A stretch of DNA of 64,000 nucleotides from Natrialba hulunbeirensis JCM 10989 (GTDB taxonomy: Archaea > Halobacteriota > Halobacteria > Halobacteriales > Natrialbaceae). Each line of letters begins with the position of its first letter. Within the stretch, counting starts at the first letter, position 1. Position numbers and translations under genes: made by a program. The stretch spans positions 98,337 through 162,336 of the forward strand of contig NZ_AOIM01000014.1 of NCBI RefSeq assembly GCF_000337575.1, in the 5' to 3' direction. This document shows, piece after piece, positions 1-7,476 of this stretch. A model generated the notes under the pieces. It had not been told where the DNA came from. It saw nothing but the letters and a program-made list of their open reading frames with translations, and ran no database searches.

Positions 1-13
1 GTATAAGAGACAG
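1..13 (+). other. Tn5/Nextera mosaic-end remnant
   Basis: The first 13 bases, GTATAAGAGACAG, are identical to the last 13 bases of the 19-bp Tn5 mosaic end used as the Nextera sequencing adapter. Nothing else in the window resembles it. The simplest reading is an untrimmed adapter at a contig end, so this stretch is probably not genomic. A natural Tn5 end in a haloarchaeon is much less likely. Confidence 0.75.
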
Positions 14-112
14 CCTCTCCACTGATTTGGGTACGACCGCAACTCTCGCCCGCGAGGGATTTGATTCAATCTGTTGCAAGAAGGTACTATGGATGGTCAC
101 TGGAAAATCGCC

Positions 113-1054
113 TTACGAACGGGTCGAACGCCAGTTCGATGGTGATTCGGAGAAGAGATAGTACGTGTCGTACATGTCGTTAATCTGCTGCTTAACGGTC
201 CCTCGATACGTACCAAAGCCCTGGTGCTGGAACGCTTTCGGCGACCCTTCGCCCATCATCAGGAATCGATCGCGAACCTGTGCGCTCAGATTCGTCACCA
301 GCAGGAGTTTGAACAGGTCGAACTGCTCGAGATTCAACGGCGGGAGTTCAATCCGCGCATCCGGTTCTCGATCCAACGGTGCGTCTGGCTCCGTCGTTTG
401 CTCGGAAAATCCGTCAGTGTGCAGGGTGTGCATTTTAGAGACGGCTTCGAGTTCAAACGACGGCAGTTTGGTCTCCAATCGGTCCTCGTGATCGAACAGA
501 GAGAGTATCTGGTGCTCGAGGTCGTCCGATTCGTCGAAGACTGCGCCCAGATCTGTTCGGATCTCCGTCGCGAGGTCGTTGTACTGCTCGGCCAGCGGCG
601 GGTCGACAGCAAGTGGATCGGGTGAGAGATAGAGGTCTTTGCGGTAGACGAACACGTCGTCTGAACGGGCGTCCTCGAACGGCAGTTCAAGCGCCGAATC
701 GTCGGAGTGGCTCTCGAGTTGGCTCTCGAGGTCGCCAAAGTGTTCGGTTACCTCATCGCTGGAAAGTGCCGACACCGCGATCATCGCCGCGACCAAACAG
801 TCCGGATTCTCGTGGCGCGGCATCGTCTCGTAGCCCCGCTCGCGGTAGACGTGCCACTTGGCGTACCGGCGTGCCTGCCGGACGAGTTCGTTTTCTTCCT
901 GGGTCCGGTCTGAGGGGTAGTCAGAGTAACCGTCTTGATAATGGGAGTAGATTTCCCCGTCGAGATACATTTCGATCTGGTGTTCAACTGAGGAATTATC
1001 TTGAACTGTGATTCCGATTGTCGATTTGTCTTCCCCTACAATTTTCCACTTCAT
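113..1054 (-). CDS. Hypothetical protein, second gene of the DUF4157 operon
   Basis: This 313-residue soluble, acidic protein has no signal peptide, no membrane segment and no motif I recognise. It begins with ATG two bases after the stop codon of the DUF4157 gene, so the two are surely co-transcribed and probably translationally coupled. The C-terminal third (about residues 240-300) is more hydrophobic and includes a Leu-rich helix and an aromatic tail. By position it could be an immunity or chaperone partner of the DUF4157 protein, but that is inference from context only. Its stop codon lies 112 bases from the window edge, so further operon genes may be missing. Confidence 0.75.
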   Translation of the reverse strand: MKWKIVGEDKSTIGITVQDNSSVEHQIEMYLDGEIYSHYQDGYSDYPSDRTQEENELVRQARRYAKWHVYRERGYETMPRHENPDCLVAAMIAVSALSSDEVTEHFGDLESQLESHSDDSALELPFEDARSDDVFVYRKDLYLSPDPLAVDPPLAEQYNDLATEIRTDLGAVFDESDDLEHQILSLFDHEDRLETKLPSFELEAVSKMHTLHTDGFSEQTTEPDAPLDREPDARIELPPLNLEQFDLFKLLLVTNLSAQVRDRFLMMGEGSPKAFQHQGFGTYRGTVKQQINDMYDTYYLFSESPSNWRSTRS

Positions 1055-1056
1055 GA

Positions 1057-2325
1057 TCAGTAGTGCCTCTGTTCGCCCGCACCAGTAAGATACCCTTGCT
1101 CTTCGAGTTCCTTGGTGAGTTTCTTAAATCGTTCTTCGATATCGCCATCTAAGCTCCCAAATCGGTTTTTGAGTGCTGCGACGCCGAGTCCAGTCACCAG
1201 TCCAGCCAGCGGACTGAGCACCACTCCCAACACCGTCGAGCCTACAGGCGTCCCGTAGTCGACCCATTCGCCGGTGTCGATTCCCTGTTGGAGTTTCTGG
1301 CGCTGGTCGTCAGTCAGCGCGACATCCTCGAGTCTGTCCTCCAATTTCTCGTTGAGTTGTTGCAATTGGTCTCCGACTTCGTGTTCGATTCTGTCGACCA
1401 GCCCTTGGACTGTGCTCTGGTCGTCGACGGCATCTCTGACCGACTCCGCTTCTGCGTAGAACTCGTTGATAATCTCTTTGAGGTAGGCAATGCGATTCGC
1501 GTTCTGGTTCTGGCGGAAGTCACTGATACCGTCCTCGTCTTCGTTCTCGAGTTCCAGCATTGCCAGCGTCTCCAGCGCATCGCCTTTTGCTGCCCGCTGG
1601 ATGTGGACGTCGGTTCCTAATCGATTGACAGTCAGTGGCTCCTCGCCAGACAATGCCTCCTTAGCAGCCTGATCTGCCTCACGCTCTAACTGCGGATCCG
1701 GATCGATCTCGAGATCGGCCCCTTCCTGAGGCATCATGCTGATCGTCGCACCGCCATTCTGCTGTTTGACGTGCGCCAGCTCGTGGGCCAACAGATGCTG
1801 GCCCTCCGGACTTTCAGTATCGTACTCACCGGCGTTGAACACGATATTGTTCCCGCACGTGAATGCCTTCGCGTCGATCGCCTCCGCTGCCTGCGCAGCC
1901 TTCCCGCCCGTGTGAACCCGAACGCTCGAGAAGTCCGCGTCCATGCGCTCCTCGAGTGCCCGTTGAATCGGGCCGTCTAACGGCTTCCCTCCCTGACCGA
2001 GCACGTCGAGGACAGTGTTGGGAACCTCGTCCTGCGTGGTGTCGGTGCCCTCAAGTGCACGTTGAATCTGCGCGTCCGGACCAGTCGGGAGTGGTTCGAA
2101 GTCAGGCGTGTTCGACCCGGCCATCGCATCGAACCCCTCTGGTTGCCCGGTCAGGGCGTTGATATCGTTGCCGATCCCCTGATCGACTACCGCGGTTCCG
2201 GTCAGTGGGCCGCCCGTCTTCGATCGAGTCGAACTCGAGGAGTGACGCTTTGTCTGTGACTCCGATTCAGACTCGTCGGCGTCGGTCGACTTCAATGCTC
2301 GTTTGCGTGTCCGCTTCCGTCCCAT
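1057..2325 (-). CDS. DUF4157 domain protein (HExxH), candidate toxin or injection-system cargo
   Basis: This is a 422-residue protein. The first 80 residues are charged and disordered. A DUF4157 domain covers about residues 115-225: VRVHTG at 135-140, the AFTCGNNIVF strand at 154-163, the zinc motif HELAH at 181-185 and a downstream EREAD at 214-218. A coiled-coil-prone region follows (270-345), then a Gly-rich hydrophobic hairpin at about 358-386 that could insert into membranes, and a charged tail. DUF4157 proteins are typically found next to extracellular contractile injection systems and polymorphic toxins in bacteria and archaea; no tail or sheath gene is visible here, but the window ends nearby. 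The ATG start follows directly on a 20-codon upstream reading frame. The domain call is firm; the toxic role is inference. Confidence 0.85.
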   Translation of the reverse strand: MGRKRTRKRALKSTDADESESESQTKRHSSSSTRSKTGGPLTGTAVVDQGIGNDINALTGQPEGFDAMAGSNTPDFEPLPTGPDAQIQRALEGTDTTQDEVPNTVLDVLGQGGKPLDGPIQRALEERMDADFSSVRVHTGGKAAQAAEAIDAKAFTCGNNIVFNAGEYDTESPEGQHLLAHELAHVKQQNGGATISMMPQEGADLEIDPDPQLEREADQAAKEALSGEEPLTVNRLGTDVHIQRAAKGDALETLAMLELENEDEDGISDFRQNQNANRIAYLKEIINEFYAEAESVRDAVDDQSTVQGLVDRIEHEVGDQLQQLNEKLEDRLEDVALTDDQRQKLQQGIDTGEWVDYGTPVGSTVLGVVLSPLAGLVTGLGVAALKNRFGSLDGDIEERFKKLTKELEEQGYLTGAGEQRHY

Positions 2326-2388
2326 CTACCGACTCACCGCGTTGGTGGTCGTGAGTTCCCGGCGTTGAGAACCAGTCCAGCGACTCAT
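2326..2388 (-). CDS. Possible 20-codon upstream ORF of the DUF4157 operon
   Basis: An ATG at 2388 opens a 20-codon frame whose TAG is immediately followed by the ATG of the DUF4157 gene. An AT-rich stretch just upstream (about 2389-2420) could hold the promoter. It may be a leader ORF for re-initiation or simply chance; there is no homology to support it. Confidence 0.2.
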   Translation of the reverse strand: MSRWTGSQRRELTTTNAVSR

Positions 2389-2712
2389 TTTGTTAGAATT
2401 AAATCTAATTGTGCTTAATAGTTACCCTTGTTGTTCTGAAATAGAAGTCCGCGCCTCGGCTGAGGACTGGGGCCACATACGCCGTTTACTCGAGTACACC
2501 CACAGCTACAGCAAGCCAGTACCAAGGGTCGGACAGTGGCGAATCTATCTCGACAGCGGTTTCTCCAGAGAATGCAGGGTGAACGCTCGGGATCGTTCGG
2601 AGAACGGTTCGTCTCTGCGGAACAGCATCACATCCGGTCTGCTGGAACGGTTTAGCGGAGTAACCGCGAGTCGTCCAAGGGTTACTCCGGAAATGACTTC
2701 CAGCAGTCCGTC
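2389..2712. other. Non-coding gap with a perfect 10-bp inverted repeat
   Basis: I see no convincing gene in this stretch. The AT-rich part at 2389-2420 probably carries the promoter of the DUF4157 operon. CGGAGTAACC at 2656-2665 and its exact complement GGTTACTCCG at 2680-2689 form a 10-bp stem with a 14-base loop. It lies just beyond the stop of the gene ending at 2713, so it could be a 3' end structure, although no T-run follows. Confidence 0.5.
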
Positions 2713-3009
2713 TCAGTGCTGGTGACCGGTTGCCTCGCCGAACGTGACGCCGAAGCGCTCCTCGAAGAGGTCCATGATGCGCGCTTCCTGCGCCTCGAGG
2801 TCCTCGTCGGACTCCTGACCGTGGTGGACGATGTGATGAGCGCGGCTGGCGAGGGAAAGCAGCGTTACGTCGCCGACGGTTTCGGCTGCGGTCTGGTCGC
2901 CCTCGGCGACGAGGTCGAGGAGGCCGGTCGGAACCGTTACCTCGTCCGTGGTGTCGTCGTCGGCGCTGATCGAGATGGTCGTCGTTTCGACGTCGTCGGA
3001 ATCTGCCAT
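2713..3009 (-). CDS. Conserved small acidic haloarchaeal protein
   Basis: The product is 98 residues, acidic, with no membrane segment. An upstream extension is possible in frame, but the ATG at 3009 is chosen because the extension is Arg/Ser-rich and unlike haloarchaeal protein, whereas the sequence from MADSDD onward is typical. A central helical part contains SRAHHIVHHG (about residues 55-64) and the tail is His-rich (GEATGHQH). It resembles small proteins of unknown function that are widespread in haloarchaea. It is divergent from the small gene at 3134, with about 125 bases between the starts. Confidence 0.7.
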   Translation of the reverse strand: MADSDDVETTTISISADDDTTDEVTVPTGLLDLVAEGDQTAAETVGDVTLLSLASRAHHIVHHGQESDEDLEAQEARIMDLFEERFGVTFGEATGHQH

Positions 3010-3133
3010 ACCACTACGGTCGTGGAGCGTGCCTAAAGGTGCTGTGGGTTTCGGTGCCGTCGGAGGGGCCGACACGACTATCCGACCGCTAGCCGCCCGC
3101 GGGCTTTTATCCCTCAATGACGTGTGTACACAT

Positions 3134-3277
3134 ATGCCACAGATAGAGCTAGACGAGGAAACGATCGAGCGACTCGACGGCATTCGCATCGAGGACGAGT
3201 CCTACGACGAGCTGGTGATGGAACTGATCAACATCTACGAGGCCAGCGAGTTGACGCTGTTTCACGCGGGCGATTGA
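3134..3277 (+). CDS. Small RHH/antitoxin-like protein (DUF7557-type)
   Basis: This 47-residue protein has the pattern of short haloarchaeal VapB/RelB-like regulators: a beta strand (QIELDEET), then IERLDGIRIEDESYDELVMEL and an IYEA helix. Such proteins often act as antitoxins or ribbon-helix-helix regulators, but no toxin gene lies beside it. The TTTTAT box at about 3103-3108 is about 28 bases upstream of the ATG, which fits a leaderless message and supports this short start over a longer in-frame extension. Confidence 0.7.
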   Translation: MPQIELDEETIERLDGIRIEDESYDELVMELINIYEASELTLFHAGD

Positions 3278-3360
3278 GTAGTTGCTATTCGCCGGCTGAC
3301 ACCTGGAGACGTGCCAGTCCGGGCCAGCCCGTTTCCACAGTTGGCCGATCAGTCGTCGTG

Positions 3361-3900
3361 TCAGTTCGCTGCGTCGGTTTCGTCGCCGCCGGTCTGGGCC
3401 TCGGTCTCGGCGTCGGCGTCGATCTCAGTCTCGGCCGCAGCAGCCTCACGAACCGACTCCCAGCGGCCGCTCGACTCGAGATGGGTCTGTAACTCGTCTG
3501 CGTACTCCTGAGTGAGCTGTTCAGCCGCCTCGCGCTTTTCCTCGTGGTCGTTCCCGCCGCCACCCATGCCGAGTGCGCCCTTGATGGAGTCGACGAGCCC
3601 ACCTGAGCCGCCAGAGCCCGAACTGCCGCCTGCACCGCCGGCACCGCCTGCACCCCCCATCGCACCCATGCCCGCGTCGACGTTCTCGAGTTCGGGGATG
3701 ATCTGCTCGAGTTTCGACGTGTCTGCGACCAATTTGGCCTGCTCCGGTTCGTCGGCGTCTTCGATCTCGAACTCCGTCGCGGTCATGATCAGACTCCACT
3801 GCTGGTTCGAGAACTGCGAACTCGCGACCCGCGAAGAGAACTCCTGATCGACGGTCATCCGCTCCCCGACGATCTGGTCCGTCCACGATGACTTGCTCAT
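3361..3900 (-). CDS. DUF5799 family protein
   Basis: This 179-residue soluble haloarchaeal protein has an N-terminal mixed region (MSKSSWTDQIVGERM onward), a Gly/Ser/Ala-rich low-complexity linker at about residues 77-105, and an acidic C-terminal tail rich in Glu, Asp and Ala. The pattern fits DUF5799, a haloarchaea-restricted family of unknown function. The ATG at 3900 is preferred because the in-frame extension upstream is basic and Pro/Arg-rich, unlike real protein here. It lies 100 bases downstream of the gamma-carbonic-anhydrase-like gene on the same strand. Confidence 0.75.
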   Translation of the reverse strand: MSKSSWTDQIVGERMTVDQEFSSRVASSQFSNQQWSLIMTATEFEIEDADEPEQAKLVADTSKLEQIIPELENVDAGMGAMGGAGGAGGAGGSSGSGGSGGLVDSIKGALGMGGGGNDHEEKREAAEQLTQEYADELQTHLESSGRWESVREAAAAETEIDADAETEAQTGGDETDAAN

Positions 3901-4000
3901 GCGCGTGGCTTCGGCTGGTGGCTGTATCAGCGTTTCCCTCGTTGTTCCCCGAAACGTCCCTCTCGGCGGGCGCACTCGAGTTCGAGTCCCGGCCAGCCAC

Positions 4001-4501
4001 TTACTCGAGACGCGTCGAGGTCTCGGCGTGGCGCTTGAAAAGTTCGACGTAGCGATCGGCCGTCCCTGCGAGGCGCGCATCGTCGATTTCGGTCTTCGGC
4101 TCTGCAGGTGCACCGGCGACCAGCGTCGAGGGCGGAACGTCCGTTCCCTCGGTGACGACGCTGCCGGCGGCGACGACGGCTCCCTCACCGATGTGTGCGC
4201 CGTCGAGGACGACCGCGTTCATGCCGACCAGCGCGCCCTCGGCGACGGTAGCGTTGTGGACGATGGCACTGTGGCCGACTGTCGCGCCGCACTCGAGTGT
4301 TGCGTGCTCGTGGAGGACGGCGTTGTCCTGGACGTTGGTTCGCTCGCCGACGACGATCGTGCCGTGATCACCGCGGAGGGTGGTGTTCGGCCAGATGCTT
4401 GCCTCGGCTTCGATGCGGACGTCGCCGATGACGACGGCGGCGTCATCGACGTACGCGGAGTCGGCGACCTGGGGTTCGGTTCCGTCGAACGATCGTAACA
4501 T
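4001..4501 (-). CDS. Gamma carbonic anhydrase family protein
   Basis: This 166-residue left-handed beta-helix protein is built from repeated hexapeptides. The three histidines that bind the metal in gamma carbonic anhydrases are present at H64 (AVLHEH), H77 (TVGHS) and H82 (IVHNA). LVGMNAVVLDGAHIGEGAVVA is the usual closing coil, followed by a C-terminal helix. The protein would form trimers with the metal between subunits. Family members of this YrdA/PaaY type are often of uncertain catalytic activity, so carbonic anhydrase function is probable rather than certain. Confidence 0.9.
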   Translation of the reverse strand: MLRSFDGTEPQVADSAYVDDAAVVIGDVRIEAEASIWPNTTLRGDHGTIVVGERTNVQDNAVLHEHATLECGATVGHSAIVHNATVAEGALVGMNAVVLDGAHIGEGAVVAAGSVVTEGTDVPPSTLVAGAPAEPKTEIDDARLAGTADRYVELFKRHAETSTRLE

Positions 4502-5000
4502 GGCTGGTGCTGTCTCGCGAGCGGTATTGAATGTGTCTTCCTCTCACGGTCTCCAACACAATTTGGCACTACGGCTAATACACAAGCGCCGGAATGTGTG
4601 AGTACAGCGGGCGAGTTGGCTTCCCCGGCCAGCGTTCCGCTGACGTGTCATCCACCATCCGACTCCACCATCCCACATCCACCCCACCCCACCCCACTCC
4701 CCTACCCACCCACCCCACTTCAGCCATCCACTGGAATCAGGGTGTTCCCCCACTACACCCGACGATTCCATCCCACTTCCACCCCACTTTCACAATTCCG
4801 CCCCAGTACCGCTCACCACTGCGGTGAGCGGACGTTTTGAGTCAGCCTGACAGACCTCTGTGAGAGGTAACTCTCCGTACGAAAGGACACCAACGAACAA
4901 CGCTTTTAGCGAAACGACGTTCTCTGCGGAACAACGCTCTCAGCAAACAATACTCCCAGCAAAACAGCGCACCCAGTGACAACAATTCGCTCTCGCCCCG
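4502..5000. other. Long gap with C-rich and repetitive DNA, no gene seen
   Basis: Several frames are open here only because the DNA is low in complexity. About 4655-4815 is pyrimidine/CCCCA-rich. About 4885-4985 contains a loose repeat of the type AACAACGCTCTCAGCAAAC. The right end carries no obvious promoter for the DUF3006 gene, which is transcribed from the other side. I see no RNA gene. Confidence 0.6.
4655..4815. repeat. CCCCA-rich low-complexity tract, G-quadruplex-prone on the minus strand
   Basis: From 4681 the plus strand reads ACCCC repeated with small spacers, and further ACCCCAC blocks recur up to about 4815. The minus strand therefore has many runs of three to four G separated by one to three bases (about 4680-4719), which meets the usual pattern for a G-quadruplex. 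It lies between the gamma-carbonic-anhydrase-like gene and the DUF3006 operon end. Confidence 0.7.
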
Positions 5001-5384
5001 CTACCGATCCGAAAGCCGCTCTGACAACTCGTCGAATCGATCCTGAGCCGTTTCTCGCCGCGTTTCCGTTTCGTCCGGTCGGTACGTGAGCGTCTCGAGT
5101 GCACTCACCTCGCCGTCGTCGTCTCGTTCGACGGTCGCCTCGAAAACGGCACCCTCGTGCCGGCCGTCGTCCGGGACGCGCTCGATGTCGAGGCGCATCT
5201 CATCGGTGAGGCCACCGCGACCTGCCGAATCGCTGCTCGTTGCCGTCTCATCGTTGCCACTTTCGTTCTCGACGTCACCACTCTCGTTCTCGATATCGCC
5301 CTCGAGTAGCAACACTGCAGTCTCTCCGTCGACGATGCGATCGAGAACCGCGGTCGCTGTCGTAGGTGTTTCATCTGCTGTCAT
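5001..5384 (-). CDS. DUF3006 domain protein
   Basis: This 127-residue acidic protein begins with a short beta segment (AVLDRIVDGETAVLLLE) and ends with RFDELSERLSDR. That is the layout of DUF3006, a small domain commonly encoded next to ComEC-like metallo-beta-lactamase proteins. Its ATG overlaps the stop codon of the upstream hydrolase by four bases (ATGA), so the two are translationally coupled. A Ser/Asp/Glu-rich insert sits in the middle. No catalytic residues are recognised; it may assist the hydrolase. Confidence 0.8.
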   Translation of the reverse strand: MTADETPTTATAVLDRIVDGETAVLLLEGDIENESGDVENESGNDETATSSDSAGRGGLTDEMRLDIERVPDDGRHEGAVFEATVERDDDGEVSALETLTYRPDETETRRETAQDRFDELSERLSDR

Positions 5385-6520
5385 GGGTATCCTGCTCCTG
5401 GTCCGCCTCCTGCTAGCTGTTGTGCACCACTCTGGCCCGGCCCCAGTTCCAGTTCCGGCCCGAGCAGAGACGGCACGGTTGGCACCGCACCGAGCGACAA
5501 CTGTGACGCCTCCTCGTTCGCCTCGTGCTTCAACTCGAGTAGGGCCGCCGGATCTGTCGGCGCGTCGGCCGCAGTCGAGACGGCCACGTCCTCGCCGTCA
5601 GTCGTCAGCACGATGTCGCCATGGGCCGCCGTCCAGTACGTCTCAATCCCGCGCTCGCCGAACGACTCGAGTACCTCGTCGTGTGGATGGCCGTACTGGG
5701 ACTCGAGTGCACTCGAGATGATCGCGAGCTCGGGATCGACGGCGTCGAGGAACGGCGGGGTCGAGGAGGTCGTCGAGCCGTGGTGGCCCGCCTGGTAGGC
5801 AGTCGACGGCAGGTGGTCCGTCTGCTCGTCGGCGAGACGCTCCTCGGCATCGGTCTCGGCGTCGCCGGTGGTCAGATACGAGAAGTCGCCGAACTCGACG
5901 GCGAGCGCGACGCTGTTGTCGTGGAGGTCGCTGCCGGAGTCGCCTGCGGGTGGGTTGAGGAACGTGGCGGTGACGCCCTGGGTTTCGTTCTCAGTTCCGT
6001 TCACAGTCTCGTTCTCGTCCCCTCCCTCGAGTGGCAGGTCGTCACCTTCGGCGACTTCGAACAGTGTCACGTCGTACTCCTCGATTGCATCGAGGTAGTT
6101 GTCGTACGTCTGGCTCGTGTGTGCGACACCGGAATCGTAGGCCGCACCGACACCCTCGCCGTTCTCCTCGACGTGTTCGATGACGGCCGCGTGGCCGCCG
6201 ATGTGGTCCGCGTGGGCGTGCGTTGCGATCAGATGATCGATCCGGTCGATCCCCTGCGAGTCGAGATAATCGATGACATCCTCGCCATCGGGTCGCCAGT
6301 CGCCGGTATCGATCAGAATCGTCTCACCACCGGGCGTGACGAGCAGCGTCGCGTCCGCCTGTCCCACGTCGATGTGGTGGAACTCGAGTTCGCCCGAGAC
6401 TGTCGGGATGTCCGCACCGTCTGGCGGCTCGTCGCCGTTCTGACCAGTGTCAATTCCAGCGCCACAGCCTGCAAGCGTGACGAGTCCGACGACGGCGACG
6501 ATCAGCAGCGTTCGGTTCAC
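5381..6520 (-). CDS. ComEC/Rec2-like metallo-beta-lactamase lipoprotein
   Basis: A GTG start at 6520 gives 379 residues beginning with a lipoprotein signal: hydrophobic residues 5-16 followed by the lipobox LAGC with Cys19. The MBL fold starts at about residue 43 (LEFHHIDVGQADATLL, the ComEC-type opening) and carries the metal motif HAHADH at 101-106. Later conserved blocks include LTTGDAE and AGHHGS. It should be an extracytoplasmic membrane-anchored hydrolase; the ComEC-type MBL domain is linked to nuclease activity during DNA uptake. The reading frame stays open for 88 more codons upstream, but those encode only a 5-bp repeat, so the GTG before the signal peptide is chosen. Confidence 0.85.
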   Translation of the reverse strand: MNRTLLIVAVVGLVTLAGCGAGIDTGQNGDEPPDGADIPTVSGELEFHHIDVGQADATLLVTPGGETILIDTGDWRPDGEDVIDYLDSQGIDRIDHLIATHAHADHIGGHAAVIEHVEENGEGVGAAYDSGVAHTSQTYDNYLDAIEEYDVTLFEVAEGDDLPLEGGDENETVNGTENETQGVTATFLNPPAGDSGSDLHDNSVALAVEFGDFSYLTTGDAETDAEERLADEQTDHLPSTAYQAGHHGSTTSSTPPFLDAVDPELAIISSALESQYGHPHDEVLESFGERGIETYWTAAHGDIVLTTDGEDVAVSTAADAPTDPAALLELKHEANEEASQLSLGAVPTVPSLLGPELELGPGQSGAQQLAGGGPGAGYP

Positions 6521-6837
6521 GACTCTCTCGTGGGACGGCGGCCCGATGATTGTTTGGACATCTTCCAGAGTATCCGCTTCGAGTCGAAACGTGTTTGGGT
6601 AGTGATGGGATGGAGTCGATCTGTACGGAACCGAGCTGGGCTGAACCGAACCGGACCGGACCAAACTGAACCGGATCGGGCCGAACCAGACCGAACTGAA
6701 CCGGGCCAAACCAGACCGAACTGAACCAGATCGGACCGAACCGGATCGGGCCGAACCAGACCGAACCGAACCATACCAAATCAACCTGAATCGACACCGT
6801 CAACCGCGGTTCGAAACACACGCGGAGTCGTCGCCGC
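6521..6837. other. Gap dominated by a 5-bp repeat, upstream of the MBL lipoprotein
   Basis: The stretch contains the 5-bp repeat described separately and about 60 bases beyond it with no gene. The promoter of the MBL lipoprotein operon must lie here or inside the repeat, but I cannot point to a clear TATA box. Confidence 0.5.
6630..6775. repeat. Degenerate 5-bp tandem repeat (RACCN, as GACCGAACCG)
   Basis: About 145 bases consist of units such as GAACC, GGACC, GAACT and GGGCC arranged head to tail. Because the unit is five bases long and lacks stop codons on the minus strand, all three minus frames stay open and encode Ser-Val-Arg-Ser-Gly or Phe-Gly-Pro-like peptides. It sits about 110 bases upstream of the GTG of the lipoprotein gene. 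Confidence 0.85.
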
Positions 6838-7233
6838 TCAGAACGCGCCGCCCTCGATACTCGCGTCTGCGTGTAGACTGTCCTTCAGCGCATCGTGGAC
6901 CTTACACAGTTCGAACGCGCGCTCGAGAATCTCCTCGCCCGTCTCGTCGTCTATGTCCGCTTCAACCTGGATGTCGAACGAGATGGACTCGAGTTTGTCG
7001 TCGTCGTTGAGTTCGCCATCGGTGTCGATCTGAATCTTGCCGAGATCGTCAGCGCCGCGCTGTTGCCCGCCGACGCGCAGTGCGGGCACGTAGCAGGAAG
7101 CGTACGCTGCGAGCAGCGTCTCGAGTGTGTCCGGGCCGTCCTCGCCGTTCGAGTCGATCGTCGTCTCGAAATCGCGAATCTCGTTGGTCGCGCTGAACCC
7201 CTCTTCGGAGATGGTGGTCGCCTGTTTCGACAT
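6838..7233 (-). CDS. OsmC family peroxiredoxin-like protein
   Basis: This 131-residue protein is of the OsmC/Ohr fold. The two reactive cysteines of the family are present: Cys47 in AAYASCYVPAL and Cys110 in AFELCKVHDAL. The first is preceded by the usual DTLETLLAAYASC helix. Members reduce organic hydroperoxides in the cytoplasm. The ATG at 7233 is preferred over a GTG six codons earlier. No partner gene is in the same operon. Confidence 0.88.
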   Translation of the reverse strand: MSKQATTISEEGFSATNEIRDFETTIDSNGEDGPDTLETLLAAYASCYVPALRVGGQQRGADDLGKIQIDTDGELNDDDKLESISFDIQVEADIDDETGEEILERAFELCKVHDALKDSLHADASIEGGAF

Positions 7234-7476
7234 GGCAGTCGTGACGACCACAGCCGGTGCTGTAAACGTTGTTCACGGGAGCAAAAGCGTCCGGGATGGT
7301 GATACGAGTCTGTGGCCCACCCGGTCGCGACGGTGTGGGAACCAACCCAGAGTGGCTGTCGACGCTCATACTGTCAGACAGAAGTCAGTGAGAAGTCGGT
7401 CGCGAAATGCCGGCCGTCTCCACCGGTGACAGCCGAGTTCGAGCGACCGGTCTTCAAACAGTTCTGTCCGGCAGTA

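Noticed and set aside
2390-2725. 111-codon plus-strand frame in the gap after the DUF4157 operon
   Set aside because: Composition is not haloarchaeal (few acidic residues, many Ser and Arg), it has no motif, and it runs across an inverted repeat and into the next gene.
4544-4840. Frames through the CCCCA-rich tract
   Set aside because: They are open only because of low complexity and encode Pro/His/Thr or Trp/Gly repeats.
5621-6724. 367-codon plus-strand frame opposite the ComEC-like gene
   Set aside because: It is antisense to a gene with clear MBL motifs and a lipobox.
6517-6821. Repeat-encoded peptides with SVRSG units upstream of the lipoprotein
   Set aside because: All three frames are open in the 5-bp repeat; the lipoprotein signal peptide has its own GTG start.
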